A DNA stretch of 9,496 bases from Bacteroidales bacterium. Lineage in GTDB: Bacteria; Bacteroidota; Bacteroidia; Bacteroidales; UBA7960. The stretch is taken from contig SKSI01000174.1 of assembly GCA_007123065.1 (NCBI GenBank), forward strand, positions 1 through 9,496. Reading direction: 5' to 3'. Made by a program: the position numbers and the translations under genes. The notes beneath the pieces are model-generated. The model was not told where the DNA came from. It searched no databases and saw only the letters and a list, made by a program, of their open reading frames with translations. This document shows, piece after piece, positions 1 to 7,063 of the stretch (the stretch's first letter is position 1; every line of letters starts with the position of its first letter).

Positions 1-415
1 ACCCCAGATTTTCACCTGTTTTGGCTTTAATCGACAATTGTTTCGTGCTGATTTGCATCAGGCCTGAGAGGATATGGACCATTTCAGGGATAAAGGTTGC
101 TATTTTGGGACTTTGCAGCGACACAAAGGCATCCACATTCCCAATTTCAAAACCTTCTGAACGAACCTTTTCTATTGTCTCTGTAAGAAGAATTCCAGAA
201 TCAATGCCTTTGTATTGCGGATCGTTATCGGGAAACTGATTGCCAATATCGGGAAGTCCGGCAGCACCGAGCAAAGCATCGATGATGGCATGAATAAGCG
301 CATCCGCGTCAGAATGCCCGGAAGCACCTTTATGATGAGGGATTGTCACACCTCCTATTTTGAGCAGGTTGCCAGTCTCAAGTGGATGCACATCATAGCC
401 GATTCCGACTCGCAT
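1..415 (-). CDS. ispF: IspF, 2-C-methyl-D-erythritol 2,4-cyclodiphosphate synthase (3' end missing)
   Basis: This cytoplasmic enzyme of the non-mevalonate (MEP) isoprenoid pathway converts CDP-methylerythritol 2-phosphate to the 2,4-cyclodiphosphate and releases CMP. Translation from the ATG at 415 begins MRVGIGYDVHPLE, the family N-terminus. The metal ligands appear at Asp8, His10 and His42, and the signatures GHSDAD (33-38) and FPDNDPQYKG (61-70) are present. The visible part ends with KTGENLG, where Glu135 matches the conserved glutamate near the CDP/metal site. 138 codons are visible; the family is about 160 residues, so only about 20 residues lie beyond the window edge. It is the last visible gene in the minus-strand series porU-porV-ispF. 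The gap to the porV stop is 30 bp with no hairpin, so read-through from porV is likely (inference). No frameshift is visible. Confidence 0.96.
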   Translation of the reverse strand, partial: MRVGIGYDVHPLETGNLLKIGGVTIPHHKGASGHSDADALIHAIIDALLGAAGLPDIGNQFPDNDPQYKGIDSGILLTETIEKVRSEGFEIGNVDAFVSLQSPKIATFIPEMVHILSGLMQISTKQLSIKAKTGENLG

Positions 416-445
416 GGATAAACAGTTTATGAAAAAATGCGGTCT

Positions 446-1657
446 TTAGTTTCCGCGGAAGCCTTCCAAGTCGAAGGATAGTGAAAAACGCAATACGTTT
501 TCGAGCGGACTGCGCTGTGCAACGGGGATCACATAGGCAAAGTCCAGACCAAACACATTGTACTTAAGGCCAACACCTACAGTGAAATACTTCCTGTTAC
601 CTTTTGACTCATGCTCGTGAAAATAACCTGCACGAATGGCAAACTGCTGGTCGTACCAGTATTCAGCCCCGGCCGAAATGGATATTTCATTCAACTCCTC
701 ACGGAAGCCACCGGGTGCATCAGTAAATGAGCCCAACATACCGGGAACAACAGAGCGATTTGGGTCACGGCCGTCTCTGATCAGAAAACCGTCACCATCG
801 GGAATTAAGTTCCCAAGTGAGTCACGCTCATAGATCGGTGGCGTAGGTACAAGCAACTTGTTAAAATCAACCATAAAGGAAAGCTGGTTGAAGTTATCCA
901 GATCAAAGGTGATGCGGGGACCGATACGAAGATTAATGGGTATAAAATCTGCATTCACGTCATCCGTATAAGTAATTTTATTACCGATGTTGGAGATACT
1001 GGCGCCCCAGGCAAAAGTTGCAGGGGTATTCTCCCACTCCAAAGGCCTTTCATAATAAACGGAAACATCAGCAGCAAAAGCTACACCGGCCTGTGCGCCT
1101 TCAATCGAACCCTGGGTAAGATCACTGTAAATAAACCGACCGGTAATCGCACCGGATATAAAATCACCCAAACGGCGTGCATAGGCAACATCCAAAGAAA
1201 ACTCATTAGGCTTTGCGGAACCCAATGAAAAGCCCTGATTATCGGTAAAGTTGACTTCACCAAGGGTAAAATATTTCAAAGAAAACGCGACAGTTTGTAA
1301 ATCATCAATTTTGCGATAACCGGTAAGATATGACAAGTTAATATCAGGTACCAGCGAACGAAGCCAGGGTGTATAATTCAGTGCGAAACCCATATCATCT
1401 TCGAGAAAAGCATATTTCGCGGCATTCCAGTGCATCGAGTTGATATCGGGTGAAGAGGATACGCCGGCATCTCCCATAGCTCCCGCACGTGCATCGGGTG
1501 CGATCATCAGAAAAGGAACCGCTGTGGTAATGGTATTAATGCTTCTGTCATAAAGGATTCCATCCCAGTCTGCACCACCTTCACCCTGTCCATGCAAAGA
1601 GACAGGCATAACACTTAGAAAAAACAATGATAGAGTTACAGCAAAAAATGATTTCAT
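446..1657 (-). CDS. porV: PorV (LptO family), T9SS outer-membrane shuttle and attachment-complex barrel
   Basis: PorV is an outer-membrane beta-barrel of the FadL-like type. It collects cargo from the Sov/SprA translocon and presents it to PorU; this role is known from Porphyromonas and Flavobacterium. The 403-residue product has a signal peptide of about 23 residues (basic start, hydrophobic core, probable cleavage before Gln24). It carries the family hallmark TTAVPFLMIAPDARAGAMGD at residues 44-63, then alternating strands with many aromatic residues to the C-terminus. An insertion at about 270-315, rich in Asp, Gly and Pro, begins VPTPP and ends SFTDAPGG, as PorV proteins do. The ATG at 1657 is chosen because the signal peptide starts there. 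It follows porU after 279 bp, a long gap that holds its own promoter-like motif, and precedes ispF by 30 bp. The identification is strong; the function is taken from the family. Confidence 0.93.
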   Translation of the reverse strand: MKSFFAVTLSLFFLSVMPVSLHGQGEGGADWDGILYDRSINTITTAVPFLMIAPDARAGAMGDAGVSSSPDINSMHWNAAKYAFLEDDMGFALNYTPWLRSLVPDINLSYLTGYRKIDDLQTVAFSLKYFTLGEVNFTDNQGFSLGSAKPNEFSLDVAYARRLGDFISGAITGRFIYSDLTQGSIEGAQAGVAFAADVSVYYERPLEWENTPATFAWGASISNIGNKITYTDDVNADFIPINLRIGPRITFDLDNFNQLSFMVDFNKLLVPTPPIYERDSLGNLIPDGDGFLIRDGRDPNRSVVPGMLGSFTDAPGGFREELNEISISAGAEYWYDQQFAIRAGYFHEHESKGNRKYFTVGVGLKYNVFGLDFAYVIPVAQRSPLENVLRFSLSFDLEGFRGN

Positions 1658-1741
1658 TGATTCAATATTAAAAATTTCACTTTTATTGATAATCCAATAA
1701 TTAATAATCTGGTCCGAAAAGACTCATAAACCAAAAGATCG

Positions 1742-1768
1742 CAAAGATAACGATTTTTTAAAAGGCAA
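1742..1768 (-). promoter_or_regulatory. Candidate porV promoter, Bacteroidota type
   Basis: On the minus strand TATCTTTG (1749-1742) matches the Bacteroidota -7 consensus TAnnTTTG exactly. A TTG at 1768-1766 lies 16 bp upstream as a possible -33 element; published spacers are usually slightly longer. Predicted transcription would start near 1735-1737 and give a leader of about 80 nt before the porV ATG. No start-site data support this; it rests on motif and position only. Confidence 0.5.
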
Positions 1769-1783
1769 TATTGTTTATAATAC

Positions 1784-1940
1784 TGTTTAGTTGTTGAGTT
1801 GTTTAGGTGTTGAATTGTTGAATTGTTGAATTGTTGAATTGTTGAATTGTTGAATTGTTGAATTGTTGAATTGTTGAGGTGTTTGGTTGAATGATTAGAT
1901 TATTGATTGGATGGATGGTTTGTTTATTGGTTTGTATTAT
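1784..1940 (-). other. 157-nt G-free, C-rich transcript segment after porU (possible Rho-utilisation region)
   Basis: The plus strand has no C at all from 1784 to 1940, so minus-strand RNA here has no G. Counting gives 45 C in 157 nt (about 29%). The segment begins at the porU stop codon and covers the octamer array, which supplies a UC step every 8 nt. Long, unstructured, C-rich and G-poor RNA with regularly spaced YC dimers is what the Rho primary RNA-binding site recognises. No intrinsic terminator (GC-rich stem followed by a U run) is seen between porU and porV. The composition is directly seen; the Rho role is inferred. Confidence 0.45.
1809..1877. repeat. Perfect tandem array of an 8-bp unit (GTTGAATT), 8.6 copies
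   Basis: Eight identical GTTGAATT units run from 1809 to 1872, followed by GTTGA (1873-1877). On the transcribed (minus) strand the unit reads AATTCAAC. Degenerate octamers extend the phase on both sides: GTTGAGTT and GTTTAGGT at 1793-1808, and GTTGAGGT and GTTTGGTT at 1873-1888. The unit is not palindromic and its length is not a multiple of three. The array lies between the porU stop and the candidate porV promoter, about 40 bp upstream of the latter. Such arrays change length by strand slippage; whether this one does is unknown. Confidence 0.95.
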
Positions 1941-4900
1941 CTGAAGATAATGAGTTTTTCGGATTGTCTGGCCCGCATTCCCTCGGGGCTGGTCATGGTA
2001 ACACGATACAGGTATAGGCCGTTGCCCAGCAGGCTGCCATCGTTACCGGTTCCATCCCAAACAATTGGTGTGGACTGAAATCCGGCGGAAATGATCCTTT
2101 CTTCAATGGTTCTGACCAACCGTCCCTGCAGATCAAAAATTTCGATCCGTATATCCATATCAGACCCGGCCCTGTTGTGTTTGAAAACAAAGTGTGTAAA
2201 TTCCGAGAAGGGATTCGGATAATTGATCAGATGCTCCAGCACCAACCTGTCCATGCTGCTCACAACAAAATCAATCGAAGACGTCGCCGGGTTGTTGTGC
2301 GTATCCCATGCCCGCATTGTCAATGTATGACGACCTTCCTCCAGGCGATAGAACGGATACACAACACGACCACTCTTATAGGTATTCAGATCGGCTTCAA
2401 AATAGTTATTCAGTCGAATGGGATCAGAAATATTGTCATTCATATAAGCGATGATATCATGTCCAATGCTACCGGTCACATTAATACCGCTTTCATCCTC
2501 GAGCAATGCCAGCAGTACCGGGCTATCGTTGGTGTAGTCTCCGGAAACAAAGGTTGTATCATTCATAAACAGACGGATTTCCGGACCCTGGTTGTCCGGT
2601 TCAAATTCATCGAGGGTCCCTCCAATAGTGAAATCTGTAAAATAACCATGACCATCGGAATATCCGTCATCCAGATAATAGCTGATCTTGCCATCGCCGT
2701 AACTGTAGGCAATATCTTTCGGAACCATAAAGCTAAAGCTGAAATTTCCATCTACTACGCTTACCTGACCCTTGTACAGCACAGACTGTCGCATACTGAA
2801 ATCGGCAGGATGGCTGCCGGAGTTGTTCCCCAGTGTCTGAAAAACAGACTTCTTATCATAAATTGTCGGATACAGAATACCGTTGTAATCATCGACCCTG
2901 TTACCATTGGTATCAGCAATATAGCCGCTCACTTCAACTTGTTGAAAAGCGCGGATCGTATCAGGCATAAATTCAGTAACAATCCTGTATTCGGGATAGC
3001 CCATTTGCATAGACGGGTCACCAAGCAAAACAAAATTCCGGAGTTGCCTTGGGGTTGTTTCTCCGGAGCTGCTATTTTGTTTAGCTATACGGATGAGGTC
3101 ACCCATTCTGTTTCGGGAACCGTCTGCTGCGGGCTCATCAAATGCTGCATCCATAAAATTCCGGTTCAGGGCCAGGTTGTGCCCTGACCAGGCCAGACGG
3201 GTTGTGGTAAACAGAGCGGCCGTGCCACCCTCCGGTTTCATCAGTATCCGGACACCGGCAGAGAGTTCTTCCGGGTCAGGTTGATCAAAGCTGCTGAACT
3301 CGCAGGTGGCTGTCATAAATACAGGCATATTGTATTTATTATTCCAGGTCGCGATATCTTCAAATGTCAGCACCCTTTGCTGTGCCAGGCCACGCGGACC
3401 GCCGTGCCCGATATAATTGACCATTATTGCACCCTGATTAACACTTTCATTGATAGCGCGGTTCACCTCGGGGTAGCGGGCACCTCCTGCCAGTGTGACT
3501 TGCTGATATGCATCCAGGTAAATTTTCCTCACATTGTACCCGGGACTGTTATCATCCAGATTTCCGGTCAGTATCTCAGCATGATTAAAATGTGTGTTGT
3601 TATCACCATCATCTGCAATGAATACAACCTTATTGCGCCAGTCAGCGTAATTTGATGTCACGCCCATGTATTCCGGACTAAAAGATCCCGGGGTCATTCC
3701 GGGAACCCTTTTTTCATAGCGAATGATCTTATCAACAAGAACTGCGGCCTCTTCGGGTGTTCTGGCAGGGAGTCTACCGATGCCGATATCCACAATACCA
3801 ATTGCTTCTGCCCCTTCGTGATCATCCAGCAAACCAAAAAAGTCATCCGTGATGTAGGTAAATCTCGGTGCGAGAGAAACAGTGCTTTGGAAAGTTGGGA
3901 TCAAATTGCCGCCATAACCGAGGATATCTTTGTTATCATAAGTTCCGCTGCCGAAAAGCAACAGGTATCCGGGCAGTTCATCCGGCGAAACAGCCCTGTC
4001 ATAAAACATCTTCATAAAATTCCGGATCGCGCCTGCATCTGGAGATCCTGAGCTGAATTCATTATAAACCTCTTGCGTGGTAATGACGGCAACACTTAAA
4101 TCGCTATGTGTCCTTCTGAAGTCAGCAAGGCGCTCCGCCTCATCTTTAAAGGCCTCAGGCACCACAATAAAAAAGTCTTTCACCTCCATTGCGTGAAGGT
4201 TCTGGTTGGGAACACGGCCATAAAGGTTTGCTGACAGGAAACCGGAACCATCAAAGGCAATGAACTCTCGGAGGCTGTTGCCGGAAATACGAAAGCGTTG
4301 ATTGCTTCCGCTTTGTGTTGTTTGTTGCACACGTATGTCATAAATATCCGTAACATCCCAAACAAGAACATCATTTCCGGTATTTGAAAGGTTGAATTGC
4401 AGGATATTTCCCTGTCCCAGGTATTCAACGTTTCTGAATGACATTTGTGGTCCGGAAAAAGTGAGTGATGATGTGGTATTCAGGATGAGGTAGTTCAGCC
4501 AGCCACGTGAACCGGAAACAGGGCGGTTGTAAGAAAGGCCTATGGTTATTGGGCTTTGCGTTCCGGTTGTGAATACCAGTGTGTCGATATTGAAATGAGC
4601 AAAGTCGGTATTGGGGTCATTTGGATTAAATGCCGCGATGGGAATTTGCTTCTGGCGTCCTTCTGCATTCATGGTAAACCGGCTGGGCACCGGGGCTCTG
4701 GCGGCAACATAAGCTTCAACAACAGCCTCCCGGTTAGGGATGACACTTTCCATGTCAAAACTGAACTGCACGGGCGGACCGGCATCGAAAACCTCCCCGA
4801 ACCAGATACGGCCGCTTCCGAGAAGATTGCGAATATCTTGCTGATGAACCGATTTGTTTCTATAAGAGTTCACCTCATGGGTGGGCTCTTCGGTTAAACT

Positions 4901-5809
4901 TTCCCGGGTGGCGATCCGTTTACCCGGGCCGTGGTCCGCGGTAATGAAGTAACAATTCTCAGTAGCATAAAGATGCCGCTCATACCTGAAGAGGCTGTCC
5001 GTCTCATCAAAAACCCAGATATCCGGGGACTCCCCGTAAAAAAGAATGTGATCATTCTGTCCAAAAGAACCGGATGAAGAACCTGAAACATAGATTGCAT
5101 TCTCAACCAGATCTCTGGGTACATATTGGTCGTTGGCATCGGGGATTGTTCCACCGCCGTTGCCGTATATCCGGATATTTTGCTTTTGTATGGAAGCAGG
5201 ATTTAGCCCAAGTGTCTGTAAATCGTCATATGACAAGCGATATATACCGGTTTCATCCACACATAACCGGAACCATTCCCCGGAAGCCAGGACGGAGTTA
5301 TCGGCATAGGTTATTCCGGAGGAATAAGTGATATCCGGATCGTAATATCGTTCCGCTTGCAGTTCAAAGGAAGTCAATTTAAGGTATTGGTCCAGTTCTG
5401 CATCATAAATAAACGGATAGAAGCTAACCACCAGCTCGCGCTCTTTTCTGGAGCTCTGAACAGCTTGATACAATTGGATTTCATCTTTAAAAAATGAAGC
5501 CTTTCGCAAAAGGGTATCCTCCTGCTCCAGAACCGGCATGAACTCTTTGTGCACCAATTCAAACCTATAAGAAAAAAAGGGGATATCAAGATGCTTTCGC
5601 TTGCTGAACATAGGTACTTCCGGAATGCTATCGCCGTACACAGCATCATCAAAATACATCACTTCTATGTATTCATTCTCATTTACAGGAAAAAACCCGG
5701 GTTCCTGCCATTTCAAAGAATAAGATGACCGATTGGCTCCGTCTGTGGTGTAAAGCCCACACATCAAAACGATCAACAACAAAAAGCCTCTTCTGAGATA
5801 CAACTTCAT
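1937..5809 (-). CDS. porU: PorU, T9SS C-terminal signal peptidase/sortase (C25 gingipain family)
   Basis: PorU is the surface cysteine peptidase that removes the C-terminal sorting domain from T9SS cargo and joins the cargo to a lipid-linked anchor, working in a complex with PorV. The product has 1290 residues, with a signal peptide of about 25 residues (MKLYLRRGFLLLIVL). A long beta-rich N-terminal region precedes the C25 peptidase domain at about 545-930. The catalytic pair is His802 in NYIGHGG and Cys836 in TATCEF, spaced 34 residues as in gingipains. The domain closes with LLGDPSMQMGYPEY, followed by Ig-like segments. Residues from about 1194 form a type-A sorting domain (LINYPNPFS, then IFDLQGRLV, then NGLYLYRV) ending in KLIIFR. 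PorU is known to retain this domain uncleaved. The ATG at 5809 is set by the signal peptide; a GGAGG lies 14 nt upstream, too far to be convincing. It is transcribed divergently from the PorP-like gene. Confidence 0.95.
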   Translation of the reverse strand: MKLYLRRGFLLLIVLMCGLYTTDGANRSSYSLKWQEPGFFPVNENEYIEVMYFDDAVYGDSIPEVPMFSKRKHLDIPFFSYRFELVHKEFMPVLEQEDTLLRKASFFKDEIQLYQAVQSSRKERELVVSFYPFIYDAELDQYLKLTSFELQAERYYDPDITYSSGITYADNSVLASGEWFRLCVDETGIYRLSYDDLQTLGLNPASIQKQNIRIYGNGGGTIPDANDQYVPRDLVENAIYVSGSSSGSFGQNDHILFYGESPDIWVFDETDSLFRYERHLYATENCYFITADHGPGKRIATRESLTEEPTHEVNSYRNKSVHQQDIRNLLGSGRIWFGEVFDAGPPVQFSFDMESVIPNREAVVEAYVAARAPVPSRFTMNAEGRQKQIPIAAFNPNDPNTDFAHFNIDTLVFTTGTQSPITIGLSYNRPVSGSRGWLNYLILNTTSSLTFSGPQMSFRNVEYLGQGNILQFNLSNTGNDVLVWDVTDIYDIRVQQTTQSGSNQRFRISGNSLREFIAFDGSGFLSANLYGRVPNQNLHAMEVKDFFIVVPEAFKDEAERLADFRRTHSDLSVAVITTQEVYNEFSSGSPDAGAIRNFMKMFYDRAVSPDELPGYLLLFGSGTYDNKDILGYGGNLIPTFQSTVSLAPRFTYITDDFFGLLDDHEGAEAIGIVDIGIGRLPARTPEEAAVLVDKIIRYEKRVPGMTPGSFSPEYMGVTSNYADWRNKVVFIADDGDNNTHFNHAEILTGNLDDNSPGYNVRKIYLDAYQQVTLAGGARYPEVNRAINESVNQGAIMVNYIGHGGPRGLAQQRVLTFEDIATWNNKYNMPVFMTATCEFSSFDQPDPEELSAGVRILMKPEGGTAALFTTTRLAWSGHNLALNRNFMDAAFDEPAADGSRNRMGDLIRIAKQNSSSGETTPRQLRNFVLLGDPSMQMGYPEYRIVTEFMPDTIRAFQQVEVSGYIADTNGNRVDDYNGILYPTIYDKKSVFQTLGNNSGSHPADFSMRQSVLYKGQVSVVDGNFSFSFMVPKDIAYSYGDGKISYYLDDGYSDGHGYFTDFTIGGTLDEFEPDNQGPEIRLFMNDTTFVSGDYTNDSPVLLALLEDESGINVTGSIGHDIIAYMNDNISDPIRLNNYFEADLNTYKSGRVVYPFYRLEEGRHTLTMRAWDTHNNPATSSIDFVVSSMDRLVLEHLINYPNPFSEFTHFVFKHNRAGSDMDIRIEIFDLQGRLVRTIEERIISAGFQSTPIVWDGTGNDGSLLGNGLYLYRVTMTSPEGMRARQSEKLIIFR

Positions 5810-5855
5810 AACTTTACAAATAACCTCCGTTTGCCAAAGATTAAAACCTATTCAA

Positions 5856-5863
5856 CAAATATA
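5856..5863 (-). promoter_or_regulatory. Candidate porU promoter -7 box
   Basis: TATATTTG on the minus strand matches TAnnTTTG and sits 46 bp before the porU ATG, giving a predicted leader of about 40 nt. No TTG is visible 17-23 bp upstream, so the -33 half is missing or weak. Such A/T-rich octamers occur by chance in A/T-rich spacers, hence the modest confidence. Confidence 0.35.
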
Positions 5864-5953
5864 AACAAATGGGCAGCCGGTAGGTTTAATCCTATCTAAA
5901 ACGTCAAAAAGGATTGATTATTTTACAAAGACGTAACCGAAAAAAATTACAGG

Positions 5954-5986
5954 TTGCACAAAAATAACAATCGTATTGTATATTTG
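5954..5986 (+). promoter_or_regulatory. Candidate promoter for the PorP/SprF-gldJ-murF unit
   Basis: TTG at 5954-5956 and TATATTTG at 5979-5986 are separated by 22 bp, within the 17-23 bp range reported for Flavobacterium promoters. Transcription would begin near 5991-5994, leaving about 48 nt before the TTG start at 6041. If correct, the reading-frame extension upstream of 6041 that begins at 5954 is promoter, not protein. Based on motif only. Confidence 0.5.
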
Positions 5987-6040
5987 TTTTTTAAAAATAA
6001 CGTTATCAGTGGTAAGTGGTTCCTGATTGTTTGCATTAAT

Positions 6041-7030
6041 TTGACAAAAAAAAGGTTTACATATCTTTTTCTGGCATATCCGGCCTTATTTTGCGCAATA
6101 TTTTTGGGCAACGCCTATCATGTGATCGGTCAGGATCCTGTTTTCTCACAATTTTATGCAGCACCCATCTACCTGAATCCGGCCTTTGCCGGATCAACAA
6201 ATTGTTCCCGGGCAGTATTCAATTACAGGATGGTCCGGTCGATTGAAAACCTGCACACGGCGAATTTCTCTTTCGACCGCTTTGTAGACCGCCTTCACGG
6301 TGGTATCGGCATTATTGCCACCACTGACCAAACCAATATGCATTTCATGCGCAACAGCATTCAAGCGATGTATGCGTATCATTTGACGGTAACACCAGAC
6401 TTCAGCATCAATTTCGGGATGCAGGCCGGATATATTCGCAACGATACACAATGGGATAAGTTTGTTTTTCCGGACCCTAACGAACCCCTGCCCGACAACA
6501 GCTGGCAGCATTCCGTTGATTTTGCGGCAGGCATTCTGTTTCATTCGAACAGGATTTACGGGGGATTTGCCGCGCATCACTTGCACGAGCCCGACATGAG
6601 TATTATGGATAAGGGCAATGCATATCTGCCAATGAAGTTAACCGGGCATTTGGGTATGTATTTCGAACCCGGCAGTGGCGACCCCAGGCGCAGGGATCAA
6701 CCAGATTACTATTTTTCTCCCAATATCGTATTTCAGCAACAAGGAGAATACAATCATCTAAGTGCAGGTATGTACCTGGGTATAAAGCCGGTCATGCTTG
6801 GACTCTGGTACCGTCATTGGCTGAACCAAAGCAATTTGACACCAAACAACTTTCTGGTTGCCCTTGTCGGTATCAATATGGATGATTACCGTATTGGCTT
6901 TAGTTATGATGTTTCCATGTCCGGATTATCCGGAGATATTTACTCAGCACTGGAACTTAGTTTGGCATTCCGGTTTAACTGTCCGCAAAGAAATATTGGC
7001 ACCAGAATAATAAATCATCCAAGTTTTTAG
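6041..7030 (+). CDS. PorP/SprF-family T9SS outer-membrane protein
   Basis: Members of this family are outer-membrane beta-barrel-like proteins. PorP associates with the PorK-PorN ring complex in Porphyromonas, and SprF paralogs help secrete particular adhesins such as SprB. The 329-residue product has a clear signal peptide (MTKKRFTYLFLAYPALF, cleavage probably before Gln31). Mature residues QDPVFSQFYAAPIYLNPAFAG (31-51) are the family hallmark. Later segments such as GGIGIIA, FAAGILF and YNHLSAGMYLGIKPV fit the repeated barrel strands. The TTG at 6041 is preferred as start because it gives basic residues directly before the hydrophobic core; there is no in-frame ATG nearby. The frame stays open upstream to 5954, but that part overlaps the candidate promoter. 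gldJ begins 33 bp downstream. No type-B sorting-domain adhesin lies beside it, so the choice between core PorP and a paralog cannot be made here. Confidence 0.9.
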   Translation: MTKKRFTYLFLAYPALFCAIFLGNAYHVIGQDPVFSQFYAAPIYLNPAFAGSTNCSRAVFNYRMVRSIENLHTANFSFDRFVDRLHGGIGIIATTDQTNMHFMRNSIQAMYAYHLTVTPDFSINFGMQAGYIRNDTQWDKFVFPDPNEPLPDNSWQHSVDFAAGILFHSNRIYGGFAAHHLHEPDMSIMDKGNAYLPMKLTGHLGMYFEPGSGDPRRRDQPDYYFSPNIVFQQQGEYNHLSAGMYLGIKPVMLGLWYRHWLNQSNLTPNNFLVALVGINMDDYRIGFSYDVSMSGLSGDIYSALELSLAFRFNCPQRNIGTRIINHPSF

Positions 7031-7031
7031 T

Positions 7032-7039
7032 TACTTTTG
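7032..7039 (+). promoter_or_regulatory. Weak candidate -7 box before gldJ
   Basis: TACTTTTG in the 33-bp PorP-gldJ gap matches TAnnTTTG and lies 24 bp before the gldJ ATG. The only TTG upstream is 33 bp away, too far for a -33 element. Read-through from the PorP-like gene remains the simpler explanation. Confidence 0.22.
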
Positions 7040-7063
7040 TGATCATCTTTAAAATAGCACTAT

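Noticed and set aside
1809..1877. CRISPR-like array
   Set aside because: The units are only 8 bp and directly abut with no spacers, so this is a simple tandem repeat.
1936..1951. Perfect inverted repeat ATTATCT-GA-AGATAAT across the porU stop codon, possible terminator
   Set aside because: The stem is almost all A/T with a very tight loop, and no U run follows on the minus strand; it cannot be supported as an intrinsic terminator.
2177..3187. A 336-codon open frame on the plus strand opposite porU
   Set aside because: It lies wholly antisense to a confidently identified gene, has no recognisable domain, and its composition (runs of Arg, Ile, Val and His) is what reverse-strand reading of porU codons gives.
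5824..5828. GGAGG on the minus strand before porU, possible Shine-Dalgarno site
   Set aside because: It is 14 nt from the ATG, too far for usual spacing, and this phylum seldom relies on such sites.
6041..6046. TTGACA resembling a sigma-70 -35 box
   Set aside because: Bacteroidota primary sigma factors use a different consensus, no TATAAT lies 17 bp downstream, and the sequence is explained by the TTG start plus Thr-Lys codons of the PorP/SprF signal peptide.
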